DNA of 64,000 nt, taken from NCBI RefSeq assembly GCF_030929605.1, contig NZ_JAVFVS010000001.1, positions 496,001 to 560,000 on the forward strand, read 5' to 3'. Below are positions 41,977 to 51,407 of the stretch, in pieces. This stretch comes from Flavobacterium sp. LHD-80. Lineage in GTDB: Bacteria > Bacteroidota > Bacteroidia > Flavobacteriales > Flavobacteriaceae. Below the pieces are notes generated by a model that was given only the letters and a program-made list of their open reading frames with translations, did no database searches and had not been told where the DNA came from. How positions within the stretch are numbered: the first letter of the stretch is position 1; each line of letters opens with the position of its first letter. The translations under genes and the position numbers were made by a program.

Positions 41977-43017
41977 ATGAAAGAAGAAATAAATGCTTAT
42001 AATAATGTTTTAGAATTAATAGGTAACACCCCACTTATTAAGCTAAATAAAATCACCGAAGAGTTAGAAGGAAATTTCTACGCAAAGGTAGAAGCTTTTA
42101 ATCCAGGTCATTCCTCAAAAGATAGAATCGCGTTATATATTATTGAAGAAGCTGAGAGAAAAGGAATTTTGTCGCCAGGTGATACTATTATTGAAACTAC
42201 ATCAGGAAACACAGGATTTAGTTTGGCAATGGTCAGCATTATTAAAGGATACAACTGTATTTTAGCAGTAAGTTCAAAATCATCAAAAGATAAGATTGAC
42301 ATGCTGAGAAGCCTAGGAGCAAAAGTTTATGTTTGTCCGGCTCACGTTTCAGCAGATGACGAAAGATCTTATTATAATGTAGCCAAGCGTTTACACGAAG
42401 AAACAAAAGGTTCTGTTTATATCAATCAATATTTCAATCAATTAAATATTGATGCCCATTACAATACTACAGGTCCTGAAATCTGGGAACAGACAAAAGG
42501 AAAAATCACACATTTGATTGCTTGCAGTGGAACAGGAGGAACAATCTCCGGTACTGCAAAATTCTTAAAAGAACAAAATCCTAATATTAGAATTCTTGGT
42601 GTTGATGCTTTTGGTTCAGTATTAAAGAAATATCACGAAACAAGAGAGTTTGACAACAAAGAAATTTATCCATACCGTATTGAAGGGTTAGGGAAAAATT
42701 TAATTCCGTCAGCGACAGATTTTGATATTATCGATAAATTCATGAAAGTAACCGATGAGGAAAGCGCTCACTCTGCGCGAGAAATTACTCGTAAAGAAGG
42801 TTTATTTGTTGGATATACTTCTGGAGCAGTAATGCAGGCGATTAAACAATATGCAGAAGAAGGTGAGTTTACAAAAGATAGTAATATTATTGCTATTTTC
42901 CCTGATCATGGTTCTCGTTATATGAGTAAAGTATTTAGTGATGACTGGATGAACGAGCAAGGATTCTTTGACAGTGTTAACGAAGAAGAAGCTCAAAAAA
43001 TTGAATTTGTAAAGTAA
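41977..43017 (+). CDS. PLP-dependent cysteine synthase / cystathionine beta-synthase family protein
   Basis: A 346-residue fold-type II PLP enzyme. The cofactor lysine is in NPGHSSKDR, which departs from the NPGGSVKDR of true cysteine synthases. [11 protein letters not shown] and SGTGGTISG are the substrate and phosphate loops. The longer C terminus and the altered lysine motif suggest a cystathionine beta-synthase-like or alternative sulfhydrylase role, without the haem or CBS domains. The ATG at 41977 ([20 protein letters not shown]) is preferred over an upstream TTG. Exact reaction is uncertain. Confidence 0.87.
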   Translation: MKEEINAYNNVLELIGNTPLIKLNKITEELEGNFYAKVEAFNPGHSSKDRIALYIIEEAERKGILSPGDTIIETTSGNTGFSLAMVSIIKGYNCILAVSSKSSKDKIDMLRSLGAKVYVCPAHVSADDERSYYNVAKRLHEETKGSVYINQYFNQLNIDAHYNTTGPEIWEQTKGKITHLIACSGTGGTISGTAKFLKEQNPNIRILGVDAFGSVLKKYHETREFDNKEIYPYRIEGLGKNLIPSATDFDIIDKFMKVTDEESAHSAREITRKEGLFVGYTSGAVMQAIKQYAEEGEFTKDSNIIAIFPDHGSRYMSKVFSDDWMNEQGFFDSVNEEEAQKIEFVK

Positions 43018-43394
43018 ATAAAACGACTTTTTAAGTATACAGAAACTCCATCCACGTGATGGAGTTTTTTTTTGCCCTTTGCTAAAAGAAGATTGCTGAA
43101 AATTTAAAAAGATGTAAAAAAGCACAAAAACAGCATTTGTGATAATTGTCAAATAATTATAAATACCGTATTTATACGTAAGAAAGTTTGAGTTTGATTG
43201 AAGTAATACTATTATTTTAATAATATTAATGAAAGTATAAAAAAATATAATTGATCGTTAAAAATCATCAATTTTGGTTATTTAAACGATTATTTAGGTT
43301 AGTTATCGAAAAAATTTTCGCTGAGAAGCATAAAAATATAGTTTAGCAGTGTTAAAATGACACAATGTTTTTTAATAACCCTAAATCTATCGCT
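43018..43394. other. Gene-free interval before the first LamG gene
   Basis: This AT-rich stretch holds a terminator at its start and must hold the promoter of the first LamG gene. A GTGATAATTGTCAA at 43139-43152 resembles half of the FNR-like palindromes, but it is asymmetric and badly spaced. No coding sequence is seen. Confidence 0.5.
43043..43073 (+). terminator. Terminator of the second cysteine-synthase-family gene
   Basis: AAACTCCATC and GATGGAGTTT form a perfect 10-bp stem with a 5-base loop, followed by a T run. Confidence 0.93.
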
Positions 43395-44321
43395 ATGAAA
43401 AAATTACTACTCTCTTTAATGTTTGTAAGTTATTTGAATGCTACTGCGCAGAATCCTATTCAGGAGTTTAACTTCAACGGAACTTTAAACAATACACAAA
43501 ATACAATTACCTTCATGGGGACAAATAACTTTGTTCCGGATCGTATGGGAAATCCAAGCGGTGCGCAGCGTTTAAATAATAAAGCGCTTGAAGCTGTAAT
43601 TGACGATCTTCCTCAAAACAATGCTGCGCGATCAATTAGTGTTTGGGTAAAACTGAACGATATTTCGAAAGCAAATTATATTTTGGGTTACGGAACAGCA
43701 TATAATGCACAATATTATGGCTTGCTGCAACAAGGTACAGCTTCTTCAAATTCTGATTTGAGTTTGGCAGGCTGGGGAGCAAGCAACGATGTTATAGTTT
43801 CAGTTCCCTTGAGTAAAGACAAATGGTATAACTACACTATAACGTACGACGGAAAAATTTCTAAAATTTATCGTGACGGAGTATTTATCAAATCTTTAAG
43901 CGGTATCACACGTGCTACAAAAGGCAATATTTTTAGATTGGGTGAAATAAATACTACTGTTGGTATCAATGCTGATATTGATGATTTGAAGATTTTTAAT
44001 GTTGCACTGACAGATGAACAGGTTACAGAATTTTATGAAGAATCAAAACCTGTAATTGCAGTTGTTGCCAATGTGGCGCCTGCTACTAAAGCTACAGCAG
44101 TTAAAACGGCAACCGGAAAAAGTAAAGTTGCGGTTAAGGCAACGCCATCAACAGCAATTATTTCGAACAAAGATATAAATGCAGGAGATAAAAATGTTGA
44201 GGTATACTCACAAGGGCAAAAAATAATTGGAGATAATTCAATGAATATAAGTGATTTGCCTGAAGGAACATATTTATTGAAAATAACAAGTGCTCCTTCA
44301 AAAAAAATAACGTCGAAGTAA
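43395..44321 (+). CDS. Secreted LamG-domain protein with T9SS-like tail, paralogue 1
   Basis: A 308-residue secreted protein. A signal peptide (MKKLLLSLMFVSYLNATAQ) is followed by a concanavalin-like LamG/Laminin_G_3 domain (about 20-210) with ISVWVKL, WYNYTITYDG, KIYRDGVFI and ADIDDLKIFNVALTDEQV. Then comes an Ala/Thr/Lys/Val linker and a C-terminal 40-residue segment (VEVYSQGQKI, ISDLPEGTYLLKI) that resembles the second half of type IX secretion type A sorting domains. The ATG at 43395 gives a proper signal peptide; an ATG ten codons earlier would not. Its close paralogue follows 355 bases downstream. The ligand is unknown. Confidence 0.85.
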   Translation: MKKLLLSLMFVSYLNATAQNPIQEFNFNGTLNNTQNTITFMGTNNFVPDRMGNPSGAQRLNNKALEAVIDDLPQNNAARSISVWVKLNDISKANYILGYGTAYNAQYYGLLQQGTASSNSDLSLAGWGASNDVIVSVPLSKDKWYNYTITYDGKISKIYRDGVFIKSLSGITRATKGNIFRLGEINTTVGINADIDDLKIFNVALTDEQVTEFYEESKPVIAVVANVAPATKATAVKTATGKSKVAVKATPSTAIISNKDINAGDKNVEVYSQGQKIIGDNSMNISDLPEGTYLLKITSAPSKKITSK

Positions 44322-44410
44322 GATTCAAAAATTTGGTTAATAGAAATAGTTAGTTAGTTTTTTATTTTTTTTATCATGTTGTTTAGTGAGCATTTATTTT
44401 GGATAGTGGA

Positions 44411-44443
44411 AAAAAACCTTTTGAAAATCAGAAGGTTTTTTTT
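44411..44443 (+). terminator. Terminator of LamG paralogue 1
   Basis: AAAAAACCTT pairs with AAGGTTTTTT around an 11-base loop, ending in a T run. Confidence 0.85.
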
Positions 44444-44542
44444 GTAAAGATGTCTTTACAAATGTCATACTAAAATTTCAATGTTTTTTGATTATTCATT
44501 GTTTTAATAAGAATAACGTACTAATGAGCTGTTGGTGTTTGG

Positions 44543-44550
44543 TAACTTTG
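44543..44550 (+). promoter_or_regulatory. Possible promoter -7 box of LamG paralogue 2
   Basis: TAACTTTG matches TAnnTTTG but lies 126 bases before the ATG, so the leader would be long. Confidence 0.4.
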
Positions 44551-44676
44551 AATTAAATTTATAGTTTTAACAAAAAAAATGAAATTGTCTGTTTAGTTTT
44601 TTTACTGATCATTTTTAAATCATTTAATCACATATATTACTATTTATACATTTTTTAAATACCCTAAATCCTATTT

Positions 44677-45573
44677 ATGAAGAAACTATTACTTACTTTA
44701 ATGTTTGTAGCTTTTTTAAATTCTAATGCCCAAAATCCAGTTCAGGAATTCACTTTCAACGGAACTTTAAGCAGTACTGACGGTACTATAACCTTATTAG
44801 GAGCTTCTAATTTTGTAAATGACAGAATGGGGACAGCCAAAGCAGCACAGCGAATCACAAATAAAGTACTGCAAGGCGTAGTAGGGGAACTTCCGCAAGA
44901 AAACAAACCAAGATCCATTTCTTTTTGGGTAAAATTTAATAATGTCGCGGCGGCAAATTATATTCTTGGGTATGGAGCAGCTGTAAATTCTCAATTTTTT
45001 GGTTTATTGCAACAACCTGCAATCTCAGGAAATTCAGATTTGAGTTTGGTTGGCTGGGGTGATACAAATAATGTTATTGTTTCGACTCCGCTTCAAAAAG
45101 AAGTTTGGTACCAATATAACATTACTTATGATGGCAATACGTCTAAATTATATCGTAATGGAGAATTGTTGAAATCAGCAACAGGAATTACTCGTGCAAC
45201 AAAAGGATATATTTTGAGATTAGGTCAAATCAATACAACAACTGTTATTAATGCTGATATAGACGATCTTAAAATATATAATGTAGCAATGACAGATGAA
45301 CAGGTGATGGATTCTTATAATAGTTCTAAACCTGCTACTGTGGCGGTGGCTACAACTTCGGCAAAAAAGGTTGTTGCGTCTCCAACTACAAAAACTGTAG
45401 CTTCAGCAAAAACAGCTCCTGTAGCAGAAAATTCTGCAGAAAGCAATGGCGAGTCTAAAACTATTGAGGTTTTTTCCCAAGGAAGAAAAATAACGGGCAA
45501 TGCTTCAAATATTGGAGATCTGCCAGAAGGAACTTATTTGTTGAAAATAACCAAAACACCAGCAAAAAAATAA
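44677..45573 (+). CDS. Secreted LamG-domain protein with T9SS-like tail, paralogue 2
   Basis: A 298-residue paralogue of the preceding protein with the same order: signal peptide (MKKLLLTLMFVAFLNSNAQ), LamG domain (about 20-210; SISFWVKF, WYQYNITYDG, KLYRNGELL, ADIDDLKIYNVAMTDEQV), a Val/Ala/Thr/Lys linker and the tail IEVFSQGRKITG---IGDLPEGTYLLKI. The LamG domains are very similar while the linkers have diverged freely. The pair arose by tandem duplication. It ends in a strong hairpin. Confidence 0.85.
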   Translation: MKKLLLTLMFVAFLNSNAQNPVQEFTFNGTLSSTDGTITLLGASNFVNDRMGTAKAAQRITNKVLQGVVGELPQENKPRSISFWVKFNNVAAANYILGYGAAVNSQFFGLLQQPAISGNSDLSLVGWGDTNNVIVSTPLQKEVWYQYNITYDGNTSKLYRNGELLKSATGITRATKGYILRLGQINTTTVINADIDDLKIYNVAMTDEQVMDSYNSSKPATVAVATTSAKKVVASPTTKTVASAKTAPVAENSAESNGESKTIEVFSQGRKITGNASNIGDLPEGTYLLKITKTPAKK

Positions 45574-45590
45574 TTTGATTTTTCTGAATC

Positions 45591-45628
45591 AAAAAAGCCC
45601 TCTGATAATTTTCAGAGGGCTTTTTTTT
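45591..45628. terminator. Bidirectional terminator after LamG paralogue 2
   Basis: AAAAAAGCCCTCTGA pairs with TCAGAGGGCTTTTTT, with A and T tracts at both sides. It also covers the end of the convergent small lipoprotein gene. Confidence 0.93.
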
Positions 45629-45830
45629 AGTTTTTCTTTTGTTGTCCTGGTGCATATGCTTTTGCACTTTTGCTTCCTGACATTTTTTTACCCTGTCCCG
45701 GCGGCACTTTTTTAGTTGTTGGTGCTGGTTCGTTTGTATGAACGTGAGTACTGCAACTAATTACGCTTAATACTAAAAACAAAAGCACTAGTACTATTAC
45801 AGCTATTCTTGTGTATTTTGATGTTTGCAT
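45627..45830 (-). CDS. Small lipoprotein with PGQ repeats
   Basis: A 67-residue protein with signal peptide and lipobox (VLSVISC), a His-containing segment (THVHTNEP) and two PGQ units (VPPGQGKK and YAPGQQKK) joined by KSAKAY. The pattern of Pro-Gly-Gln with lysines is known from small flavobacterial lipoproteins of unknown function. The ATG at 45830 is preferred over a start 11 codons earlier because it gives a normal signal peptide. Confidence 0.7.
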   Translation of the reverse strand: MQTSKYTRIAVIVLVLLFLVLSVISCSTHVHTNEPAPTTKKVPPGQGKKMSGSKSAKAYAPGQQKKN

Positions 45831-45921
45831 ATTCAATTTTAAGTTTTGTTTGAGGTTTTGCAAATATAATGGTAAATATGATTTTTCAAATATTTGGTAC
45901 TAGTTTAAAATCATTACAAAC

Positions 45922-45952
45922 AAAAAAGCCCTAGAAAAATCTAGAGCTTTTT
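45922..45952. terminator. Terminator downstream of the YebC-family gene
   Basis: AAAAAAGCCCTAGA and TCTAGAGCTTTTT form an imperfect hairpin with a 4-base loop, ending in A and T tracts. Confidence 0.8.
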
Positions 45953-45973
45953 GATATAATTTTGAAAAAAAAA

Positions 45974-46687
45974 CTATTCTTCTTTCATTGTATGATAAAC
46001 GTTCATAACGTCATCATCTTCTTCGATTTTCTCGATTAATTTTTCAACGTCAGCGATTTGAGCTTCAGTTAATTCTTTTGTTATTTGAGGAATACGCTCA
46101 AAACCAGAAGATAAAATTTCAAGACCTCTGTTTTCTAATTCTTTTTGTAAAGCACCAAAGCTTCCAAAAGGAGCATAAATTAAAATTCCGTCTTCGTCTT
46201 CAAAAACTTCTTCAGCACCAAAATCAATTAATTCTAATTCTAGTTCCTCAGCATCAAGACCATTATTAGCAATTCTGAAGTTGCAAGTATGATCAAACAT
46301 GAATTCAACAGAACCTTGAGTTCCCATTGTTCCGTTACATTTATTAAAGTAACTTCTAATGTTTGCAACCGTTCTGTTATTATTGTCAGAAGCAGTTTCA
46401 ATCAAGATTGCAATTCCGTGAGGTGCATATCCTTCAAATAAAATTTCTTTATAGTTGGCAGTATCTTTATTGCTTGCGTTTTTAATTGCGCGCTCCACAT
46501 TGTCTTTTGGCATGTTGGCCGCTTTCGCATTTTGTATTACAGCTCTTAATCTAGAATTGGCATCTGGGTTTGGTCCGCCTTCTTTAACAGCCATAACGAT
46601 ATCTTTACCAATTCTGGTAAATGTTTTGGCCATCGCTGACCAACGTTTCATTTTTCTTCCTTTTCTAAATTCGAACGCTCTTCCCAT
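45974..46687 (-). CDS. YebC/PmpR family protein
   Basis: A 237-residue protein with the YebC start MGRAFEFRKGRKMKRWSAMAKTFTRIGKDI, a helical domain and two alpha-beta domains (GYAPHGIAILIETASDNNNRT is the signature). Members have been described as transcription regulators and, more recently, as factors that help ribosomes through difficult sequences such as polyproline. A -7 box TATTTTTG is at 46711-46718 on the minus strand. Confidence 0.94.
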   Translation of the reverse strand: MGRAFEFRKGRKMKRWSAMAKTFTRIGKDIVMAVKEGGPNPDANSRLRAVIQNAKAANMPKDNVERAIKNASNKDTANYKEILFEGYAPHGIAILIETASDNNNRTVANIRSYFNKCNGTMGTQGSVEFMFDHTCNFRIANNGLDAEELELELIDFGAEEVFEDEDGILIYAPFGSFGALQKELENRGLEILSSGFERIPQITKELTEAQIADVEKLIEKIEEDDDVMNVYHTMKEE

Positions 46688-46710
46688 TTCTAATTTTTAG
46701 TTTTGTGATG

Positions 46711-46718
46711 CAAAAATA
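46711..46718 (-). promoter_or_regulatory. Promoter -7 box of the YebC-family gene
   Basis: TATTTTTG on the minus strand, 23 bases upstream of the start codon. Confidence 0.6.
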
Positions 46719-46771
46719 CGGTTATTCCTTATTTTTCCAAAAACAATGCAGTTCTTTTTTTGTATTGTTTT

Positions 46772-46957
46772 AAGCTTCAAGTTTCAAGTTGAATGGCTTG
46801 CGTTGATTTAACCTCAAAGCACGCTAAGTTTTTTATCTAAGTTATGTTTATAAACGCAAAGTTCGCAAAGCTTTGTGTGAAACCTTAGCGAACTTCGCGT
46901 AAACCTTAGCGCCCTTTGCGGTTAAACCTGAAACCTGAAACTTCAAACTTGAAACCA
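46772..46957. repeat. Composite palindromic repeat block
   Basis: The outer units GCTTCAAGTTTCAAGTT and CTGAAACTTCAAACTTG belong to the GTTTCAAG family. Between them are units of a second family, AACGCAAAGTTCGCAAAG and CTTAGCGAACTTCGCG, also in inverted orientation. The block fills the space between the YebC-family gene and the S41 protease gene. Confidence 0.75.
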
Positions 46958-46963
46958 AAAATC

Positions 46964-48994
46964 CTACTTTGAGCCATTAAATTCATTGATCACATTCACA
47001 GCTTCATTCAAGTAGGGATTCGTTTTTAAATTATCAATTTGGTATTGATTTGCTGTTTTGTCGTTTGGATAAACGCCAAGCAAAAATTGATTTACAGTTG
47101 AGTTGTAAACATCCAGCGGATTATTTTCGTCATTGAAAGTATTGATTTCTTTCCAAAGCGAATTGACTAGTTTTTTTTGTTTGAAAACAGCATCTAAAGT
47201 CATCGGAAGTTCTGCTTTTGGTGTGTTTACAATATTGTCTATTTTTTGATTGATTTTTTTGATGTCATTAAAATAGTAATTATCGGCCAGCCTTGAAGAA
47301 GAGTTTTTAGCTAATTGATTAATTAGTGCTCTTTTTGTATAAGGTTTGTATTTTAAAAATGGTTCGATACTGTCATTTTTGATGGCAGTAGGGAAATCAC
47401 TTTCTTTTTGATAAACATCTTCATAAAATTCTGGGAGTACCACATCTGGTGTAACGCCCACATATTGATGGCTTTTGCCGGTAACTCGGTAAAATTTATT
47501 AATCGTAATTTTCAAGAAATCAGTATTTTTTTCTTCGTCAAGCGAAAGAATGGTCTGCATAGTTGCTTTTCCAAGTGTGGTGCTTCCCATTAAAAGGGCG
47601 CGATTATAATCTTGCATTATCGAAGCAAAAAATTCACTTGCCGAGGCTGTATTGCTGTTTACAAGCACTACAATTGGTCCTTTATAAATTAATCCTTTGT
47701 ACGGATCATTAATCACCGATTTCTCTTTTTTGTTGTCAATTACAATCGAAATTGGGCCATAATCAATAAACATTCCGGCTAATTTTATGGCTTCTTCCAT
47801 AGAACCGCCACCGTTGTCAATCAAATCGATAACCAATCCTTTTATATTGTCTCTTTCTAGTTTCAATATTTCTCGAGCAACATCATCGGCGCAGCCTTTT
47901 CGGTTGTTTTCATCTAAATCAGCATAAAAACTCGGGATTTTGATGTAGCCAATTTTACTGTCTTTCCCAATAATAAAGCTGTAAACTGAATTATCTTCAT
48001 CTTTCATGACTTGCTTTTCAATATAAACATCAAAGCTTTTTCCTGAATTTCGCTTCAGCGTAAGCGTTATGCTTTTATTGGATTCAGACAAAATCATAGT
48101 CGAAATCGATTCTAATGAAGAACAGGAAACTTTCAGGGTTTCTTTTTGATTGGATATCGAAATAATTTGGTCTCCTTTTTTAATAAGTCCGGTTTGATAA
48201 GCAGGGCCATTTGGGTCAATTTCGGCAATGATTATTTCGTTTTTCTCATTCAGATTAACGCTCATACCTAAGGAAAGATGTTCTTTAGATAATGAAGCCA
48301 CAAAACTTGTTTTAGAATCATCACTGAAATAGGCAGTATGCGGATCAAAATACGTGCAGAAATAGTTATAAAGATTTTCTTCCTGTTTGATTTTAGTTTC
48401 TAGCAGTGTGCTGATTCGGCAAATTTCATTAGACAAAATCATACGTCTCGAAGCGGCTTCAATTGAAGCGAAATTTGCTTTGATTGAATCTAGATTGTCA
48501 CTAGTTTCGGCTATTTCATCTAAAATCTGGTAACGCAGTTTTTTAAGCCAGACTTTCTCCAGATCTTCTTTTTTTAGATAAAAAGGAAATGCTTTTTTGT
48601 AAAATCGAATCGTGTCTTTAATTGTATAATCAATTTTTCCGGCTTGAATTTTTTCCAAAACAGCTTTTGTTCTCAAAAGTCCTGTTTTGTATTTTGAAGT
48701 AATATCATCTAAAAAACTGCAGTCATTGCTCAAAATCAAATTATCGAGATTTAGACGGTATTTTTTAGCCATTTCGTCATATTCACTTTTAAAAAAGAGA
48801 TTTCGAGAAGGGTCTAATTCGTTGATTAAATTATCGAAAACAAAAATTGATAAACTATCATTTATTGGCTTTGGTCGAATATGTTCGGTTTGAACAAGCG
48901 CATTAATCTTATTTAAGATTTGACATGTTTGAGCGCTATTTTGACCAAATAGAACAGTTGAAGTAAGCAGAAGTACTAATAATAGGTTTTTCAT
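46964..48994 (-). CDS. C-terminal processing protease (S41, Prc-like)
   Basis: A 676-residue periplasmic protease with signal peptide (MKNLLLVLLLTSTVLFGQ), an N-terminal helical domain, a PDZ domain (about 230-320; LSLGMSVNL, AYQTGLIKKGDQI) and the S41 core. The catalytic Ser is in NSNTASASEFFA and the Lys in TLGKATMQT, the Ser-Lys dyad of Tsp/Prc. The C-terminal part (about 510-676) matches the Prc-type extension. It trims or degrades envelope proteins. The ATG at 48994 gives a proper signal peptide. Confidence 0.92.
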   Translation of the reverse strand: MKNLLLVLLLTSTVLFGQNSAQTCQILNKINALVQTEHIRPKPINDSLSIFVFDNLINELDPSRNLFFKSEYDEMAKKYRLNLDNLILSNDCSFLDDITSKYKTGLLRTKAVLEKIQAGKIDYTIKDTIRFYKKAFPFYLKKEDLEKVWLKKLRYQILDEIAETSDNLDSIKANFASIEAASRRMILSNEICRISTLLETKIKQEENLYNYFCTYFDPHTAYFSDDSKTSFVASLSKEHLSLGMSVNLNEKNEIIIAEIDPNGPAYQTGLIKKGDQIISISNQKETLKVSCSSLESISTMILSESNKSITLTLKRNSGKSFDVYIEKQVMKDEDNSVYSFIIGKDSKIGYIKIPSFYADLDENNRKGCADDVAREILKLERDNIKGLVIDLIDNGGGSMEEAIKLAGMFIDYGPISIVIDNKKEKSVINDPYKGLIYKGPIVVLVNSNTASASEFFASIMQDYNRALLMGSTTLGKATMQTILSLDEEKNTDFLKITINKFYRVTGKSHQYVGVTPDVVLPEFYEDVYQKESDFPTAIKNDSIEPFLKYKPYTKRALINQLAKNSSSRLADNYYFNDIKKINQKIDNIVNTPKAELPMTLDAVFKQKKLVNSLWKEINTFNDENNPLDVYNSTVNQFLLGVYPNDKTANQYQIDNLKTNPYLNEAVNVINEFNGSK

Positions 48995-49106
48995 AAATCT
49001 GTAAATCATCAGTTACACTAAAATTACGGTATTTTTTTTATAAAAGACAGTAATTTCTGCAGAAAATCGACAACTAAAAGATTTTATCTATGAATGACAT
49101 CAAATA

Positions 49107-49147
49107 AAAAAAATGCATTACAACTTTTAAGATTGTAATGCATTTTT
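49107..49147. terminator. Terminator between gcvT and the S41 protease gene
   Basis: AAAAAATGCATTACAA and TTGTAATGCATTTTT form a 15-bp perfect stem with a short loop. Confidence 0.92.
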
Positions 49148-49158
49148 AGGGTTTTCTT

Positions 49159-49229
49159 TAAGTCGAAAGTTGAAAGTCATAAAGGTGTAAAACACAAAAC
49201 TTTTAGACTTTTGACTTTCGACTTTAAAA
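49159..49229. repeat. Palindromic repeat, AGTCGAAAGTTGAAAGTC type
   Basis: AGTCGAAAGTTGAAAGTC is followed by the inverse GACTTTTGACTTTCGACT. The element lies directly downstream of gcvT and next to a terminator. Only one copy is seen in the window. Confidence 0.75.
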
Positions 49230-49240
49230 CTTATTATAAA

Positions 49241-50323
49241 TTATTTCTTGTAAAAAGGCAATTTTACCACTTTTGCAGGAACATCATTTTTTCTGATTCT
49301 GATAAAAATATCACTTTCAACAGCGCTGTTTGCAACTGTAACATATCCTAAACCAATTCCTTTATTCATAGAAGGTGACATTGTACCAGAAGTTACAATC
49401 CCAATTACAGCTCCAGATCCGTCAACAATTTCGTAATCGTGTCTTGGCACTGCACGTTCTTGCATTTCAAAAGCAACTAATTTTCTTGTAATACCAGCTT
49501 CTTTTTGTTTTTTCAAACTTTCAGAATTAGTAAAATCTTTAGTGAATTTAGTAATCCATCCTAAACCAGCTTCAAGCGGAGAAGTTGTATCGTTAATATC
49601 GTTTCCGTATAAACAGAATCCCATTTCTAGACGTAAAGTATCACGTGCTGCAAGTCCGATTGGTTTGATTCCGAATGCCTCACCAGCTTCAAAAACTTTG
49701 TTCCAAATTGCTTCAGCATCAGCATTTTTGCAGTAAATTTCAAATCCACCAGAACCTGTATAACCAGTTGCAGAGATAATTACGTCATTAAAACCAGCAA
49801 AATCAGCTACTTCAAAATGGTAATAAGCAATCGCTGATAAATCGATAGAAGATAAAGGTTGCATTGCTTCAACTGCTTTTGGCCCTTGAATAGCCAATAA
49901 TGAATAATCATCAGAAAGGTTTTTCATTTCAACTCCTAAATCATTGTGAGAAGAAATCCAGTTCCAGTCTTTTTCAATATTCGAAGCATTTACAACAAGT
50001 AAATATTCTTCGTCTTTCATTTTATAAATAATCAAATCATCTACGATCCCGCCTTCGTTATTTGGAAGACAAGAATATTGCGCTCTTCCAATCGTCAAAG
50101 TCGAAGCATCATTCGAAGTTACTTTTTGAATCAAAGCCAACGCATTTGGACCCGTTAACAAAAATTCGCCCATATGCGAAACGTCAAAAACGCCCACGCT
50201 GTTACGGACTGTTTCGTGTTCAGCATTAACTCCTTCATAAGTAATAGGCATGTTATAACCAGCAAAAGGAAGCATTTTTGCTCCTAAACCTTCATGTATG
50301 TGCGTAAGCGCAGTATTTTTCAT
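49241..50323 (-). CDS. gcvT: Aminomethyltransferase (glycine cleavage T protein)
   Basis: A 360-residue folate-dependent enzyme of the glycine cleavage system that moves the methylene group from the H protein lipoyl arm to tetrahydrofolate and frees ammonia. [12 protein letters not shown] at the N terminus, [19 protein letters not shown] with the catalytic Asp, and [12 protein letters not shown] with the folate site are all present. Length as in E. coli (364). It is not next to gcvH or gcvP. A -7 box TAAATTTG is at 50349-50356 on the minus strand. Confidence 0.96.
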   Translation of the reverse strand: MKNTALTHIHEGLGAKMLPFAGYNMPITYEGVNAEHETVRNSVGVFDVSHMGEFLLTGPNALALIQKVTSNDASTLTIGRAQYSCLPNNEGGIVDDLIIYKMKDEEYLLVVNASNIEKDWNWISSHNDLGVEMKNLSDDYSLLAIQGPKAVEAMQPLSSIDLSAIAYYHFEVADFAGFNDVIISATGYTGSGGFEIYCKNADAEAIWNKVFEAGEAFGIKPIGLAARDTLRLEMGFCLYGNDINDTTSPLEAGLGWITKFTKDFTNSESLKKQKEAGITRKLVAFEMQERAVPRHDYEIVDGSGAVIGIVTSGTMSPSMNKGIGLGYVTVANSAVESDIFIRIRKNDVPAKVVKLPFYKK

Positions 50324-50348
50324 TGTGTTGTTTTATAAAATTGAGTCG

Positions 50349-50356
50349 CAAATTTA
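50349..50356 (-). promoter_or_regulatory. Promoter -7 box of gcvT
   Basis: TAAATTTG on the minus strand, 25 bases before the start codon. No glycine riboswitch-like structure was recognised in the leader. Confidence 0.55.
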
Positions 50357-50519
50357 TTCAAAAAATATCGAATTTTGATAGTCTAAATTATAAATTTCGC
50401 AATATTTAGGTGTTAATTCTTATTATCCGCTAGCCTTATCAAAGTTTTAAACTTTGACAAAGCTCCAATAATTTCAAATCAAGTATTTCGTGAAAATTCG
50501 TGAAATTCGTGGCAAAAAA

Positions 50520-51407
50520 CTAATGCTTAGCCTTAAATCGTAAAATACCACCGCTCGCATCTTTTATATATTGAATATACATAAAAGCATGTGGATCAAG
50601 CTGGCTGATTTCTTCTTTAATTCGCAGTAATTCCAAACGTGTTACTATGGTTACAATAATATCGCAATCCCATTTTTCATGAAAACTGTCTGGCAAGTAA
50701 CCTCTTTCGCCTTTAATAATCGTGATGCCTTTTCTAAATTTTTGAACAATCAAATCTTTTATTTCATCGCTTTTGGCCGAAATAATATGTAATGAAATAT
50801 ACTGTTCAATTCCCTGTGAGATATAATCTAAAGATTTTACGGCCGAAAAATAAGTGACAATAGAATATAACGCAGTCGAAATGCCAAAATACCAAGCCGC
50901 CGCAAGAAACAATAAACTGTTTATCCCAAAGATGACTTCTGAAACATTTAAACCAATTTTTCTCGTGGTAAGCAAAGCTAAAATTTCAATTCCATCTGCA
51001 GTTGACCCGCTTCGGATGCAAAATCCCATTCCAATACCAATTAAACAGCCTCCAAATAAAGCAATTAGTAATTTGTCTGAAGTTACGGCATCAATATGTA
51101 CAAAATTGATGCTCAAAGCAATAAGAACAAACGTAATCAGACTTTGAACAGCAAAAGTATTGCCGAGGATTTTTTTTCCGATATACAAAAACGGAATATT
51201 TAAAAAGAGAACTAAAGCACCAAACGGAAGATGTAAAATTTCATGAAGAAGCATCGAAATTCCGATAACGCCGCCGTCTAAAAACTTGTTTGGAAGCATG
51301 AAACCTTTTAAAGCTAGCGTGATAAACGCAACTCCAATGATATTGAGAGCAATGTTTTTAAAATTTAAAATTTCTTTCCAGTCTATGGCGTGTTTGTTTA
51401 CGTTCAT
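50520..51407 (-). CDS. YitT family membrane protein
   Basis: A 295-residue protein with five or six membrane helices (IALNIIGVAFITLALKGFMLP, GVIGISMLLHE, GCLIGIGMGFCIRSGSTADGIEILA) and a C-terminal soluble DUF2179 domain of about 80 residues (SDEIKDLIVQKFRKGITIIKGERGYLPD). The family is common in Firmicutes and Bacteroidota; its transport role is not settled. It is a single gene. Confidence 0.9.
   Translation of the reverse strand: MNVNKHAIDWKEILNFKNIALNIIGVAFITLALKGFMLPNKFLDGGVIGISMLLHEILHLPFGALVLFLNIPFLYIGKKILGNTFAVQSLITFVLIALSINFVHIDAVTSDKLLIALFGGCLIGIGMGFCIRSGSTADGIEILALLTTRKIGLNVSEVIFGINSLLFLAAAWYFGISTALYSIVTYFSAVKSLDYISQGIEQYISLHIISAKSDEIKDLIVQKFRKGITIIKGERGYLPDSFHEKWDCDIIVTIVTRLELLRIKEEISQLDPHAFMYIQYIKDASGGILRFKAKH

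Larger units (their letters stand above)
44322..44676. other. Interval between the two LamG paralogues
   Basis: Contains a terminator (44411-44443) for the first gene and a -7 box TAACTTTG at 44543-44550 for the second. The rest is AT-rich without recognised features. The two genes thus seem to be transcribed separately. Confidence 0.6.

Noticed and set aside
43139..43152. GTGATAATTGTCAA as a fourth FNR-like site
   Set aside because: One arm departs from the others, there is no -7 box at the 36-38 base distance, and the downstream LamG gene has no link to respiration.
49241..50356. Glycine riboswitch before gcvT
   Set aside because: The leader between the -7 box and the start codon is only about 25 bases, too short for such a structure.
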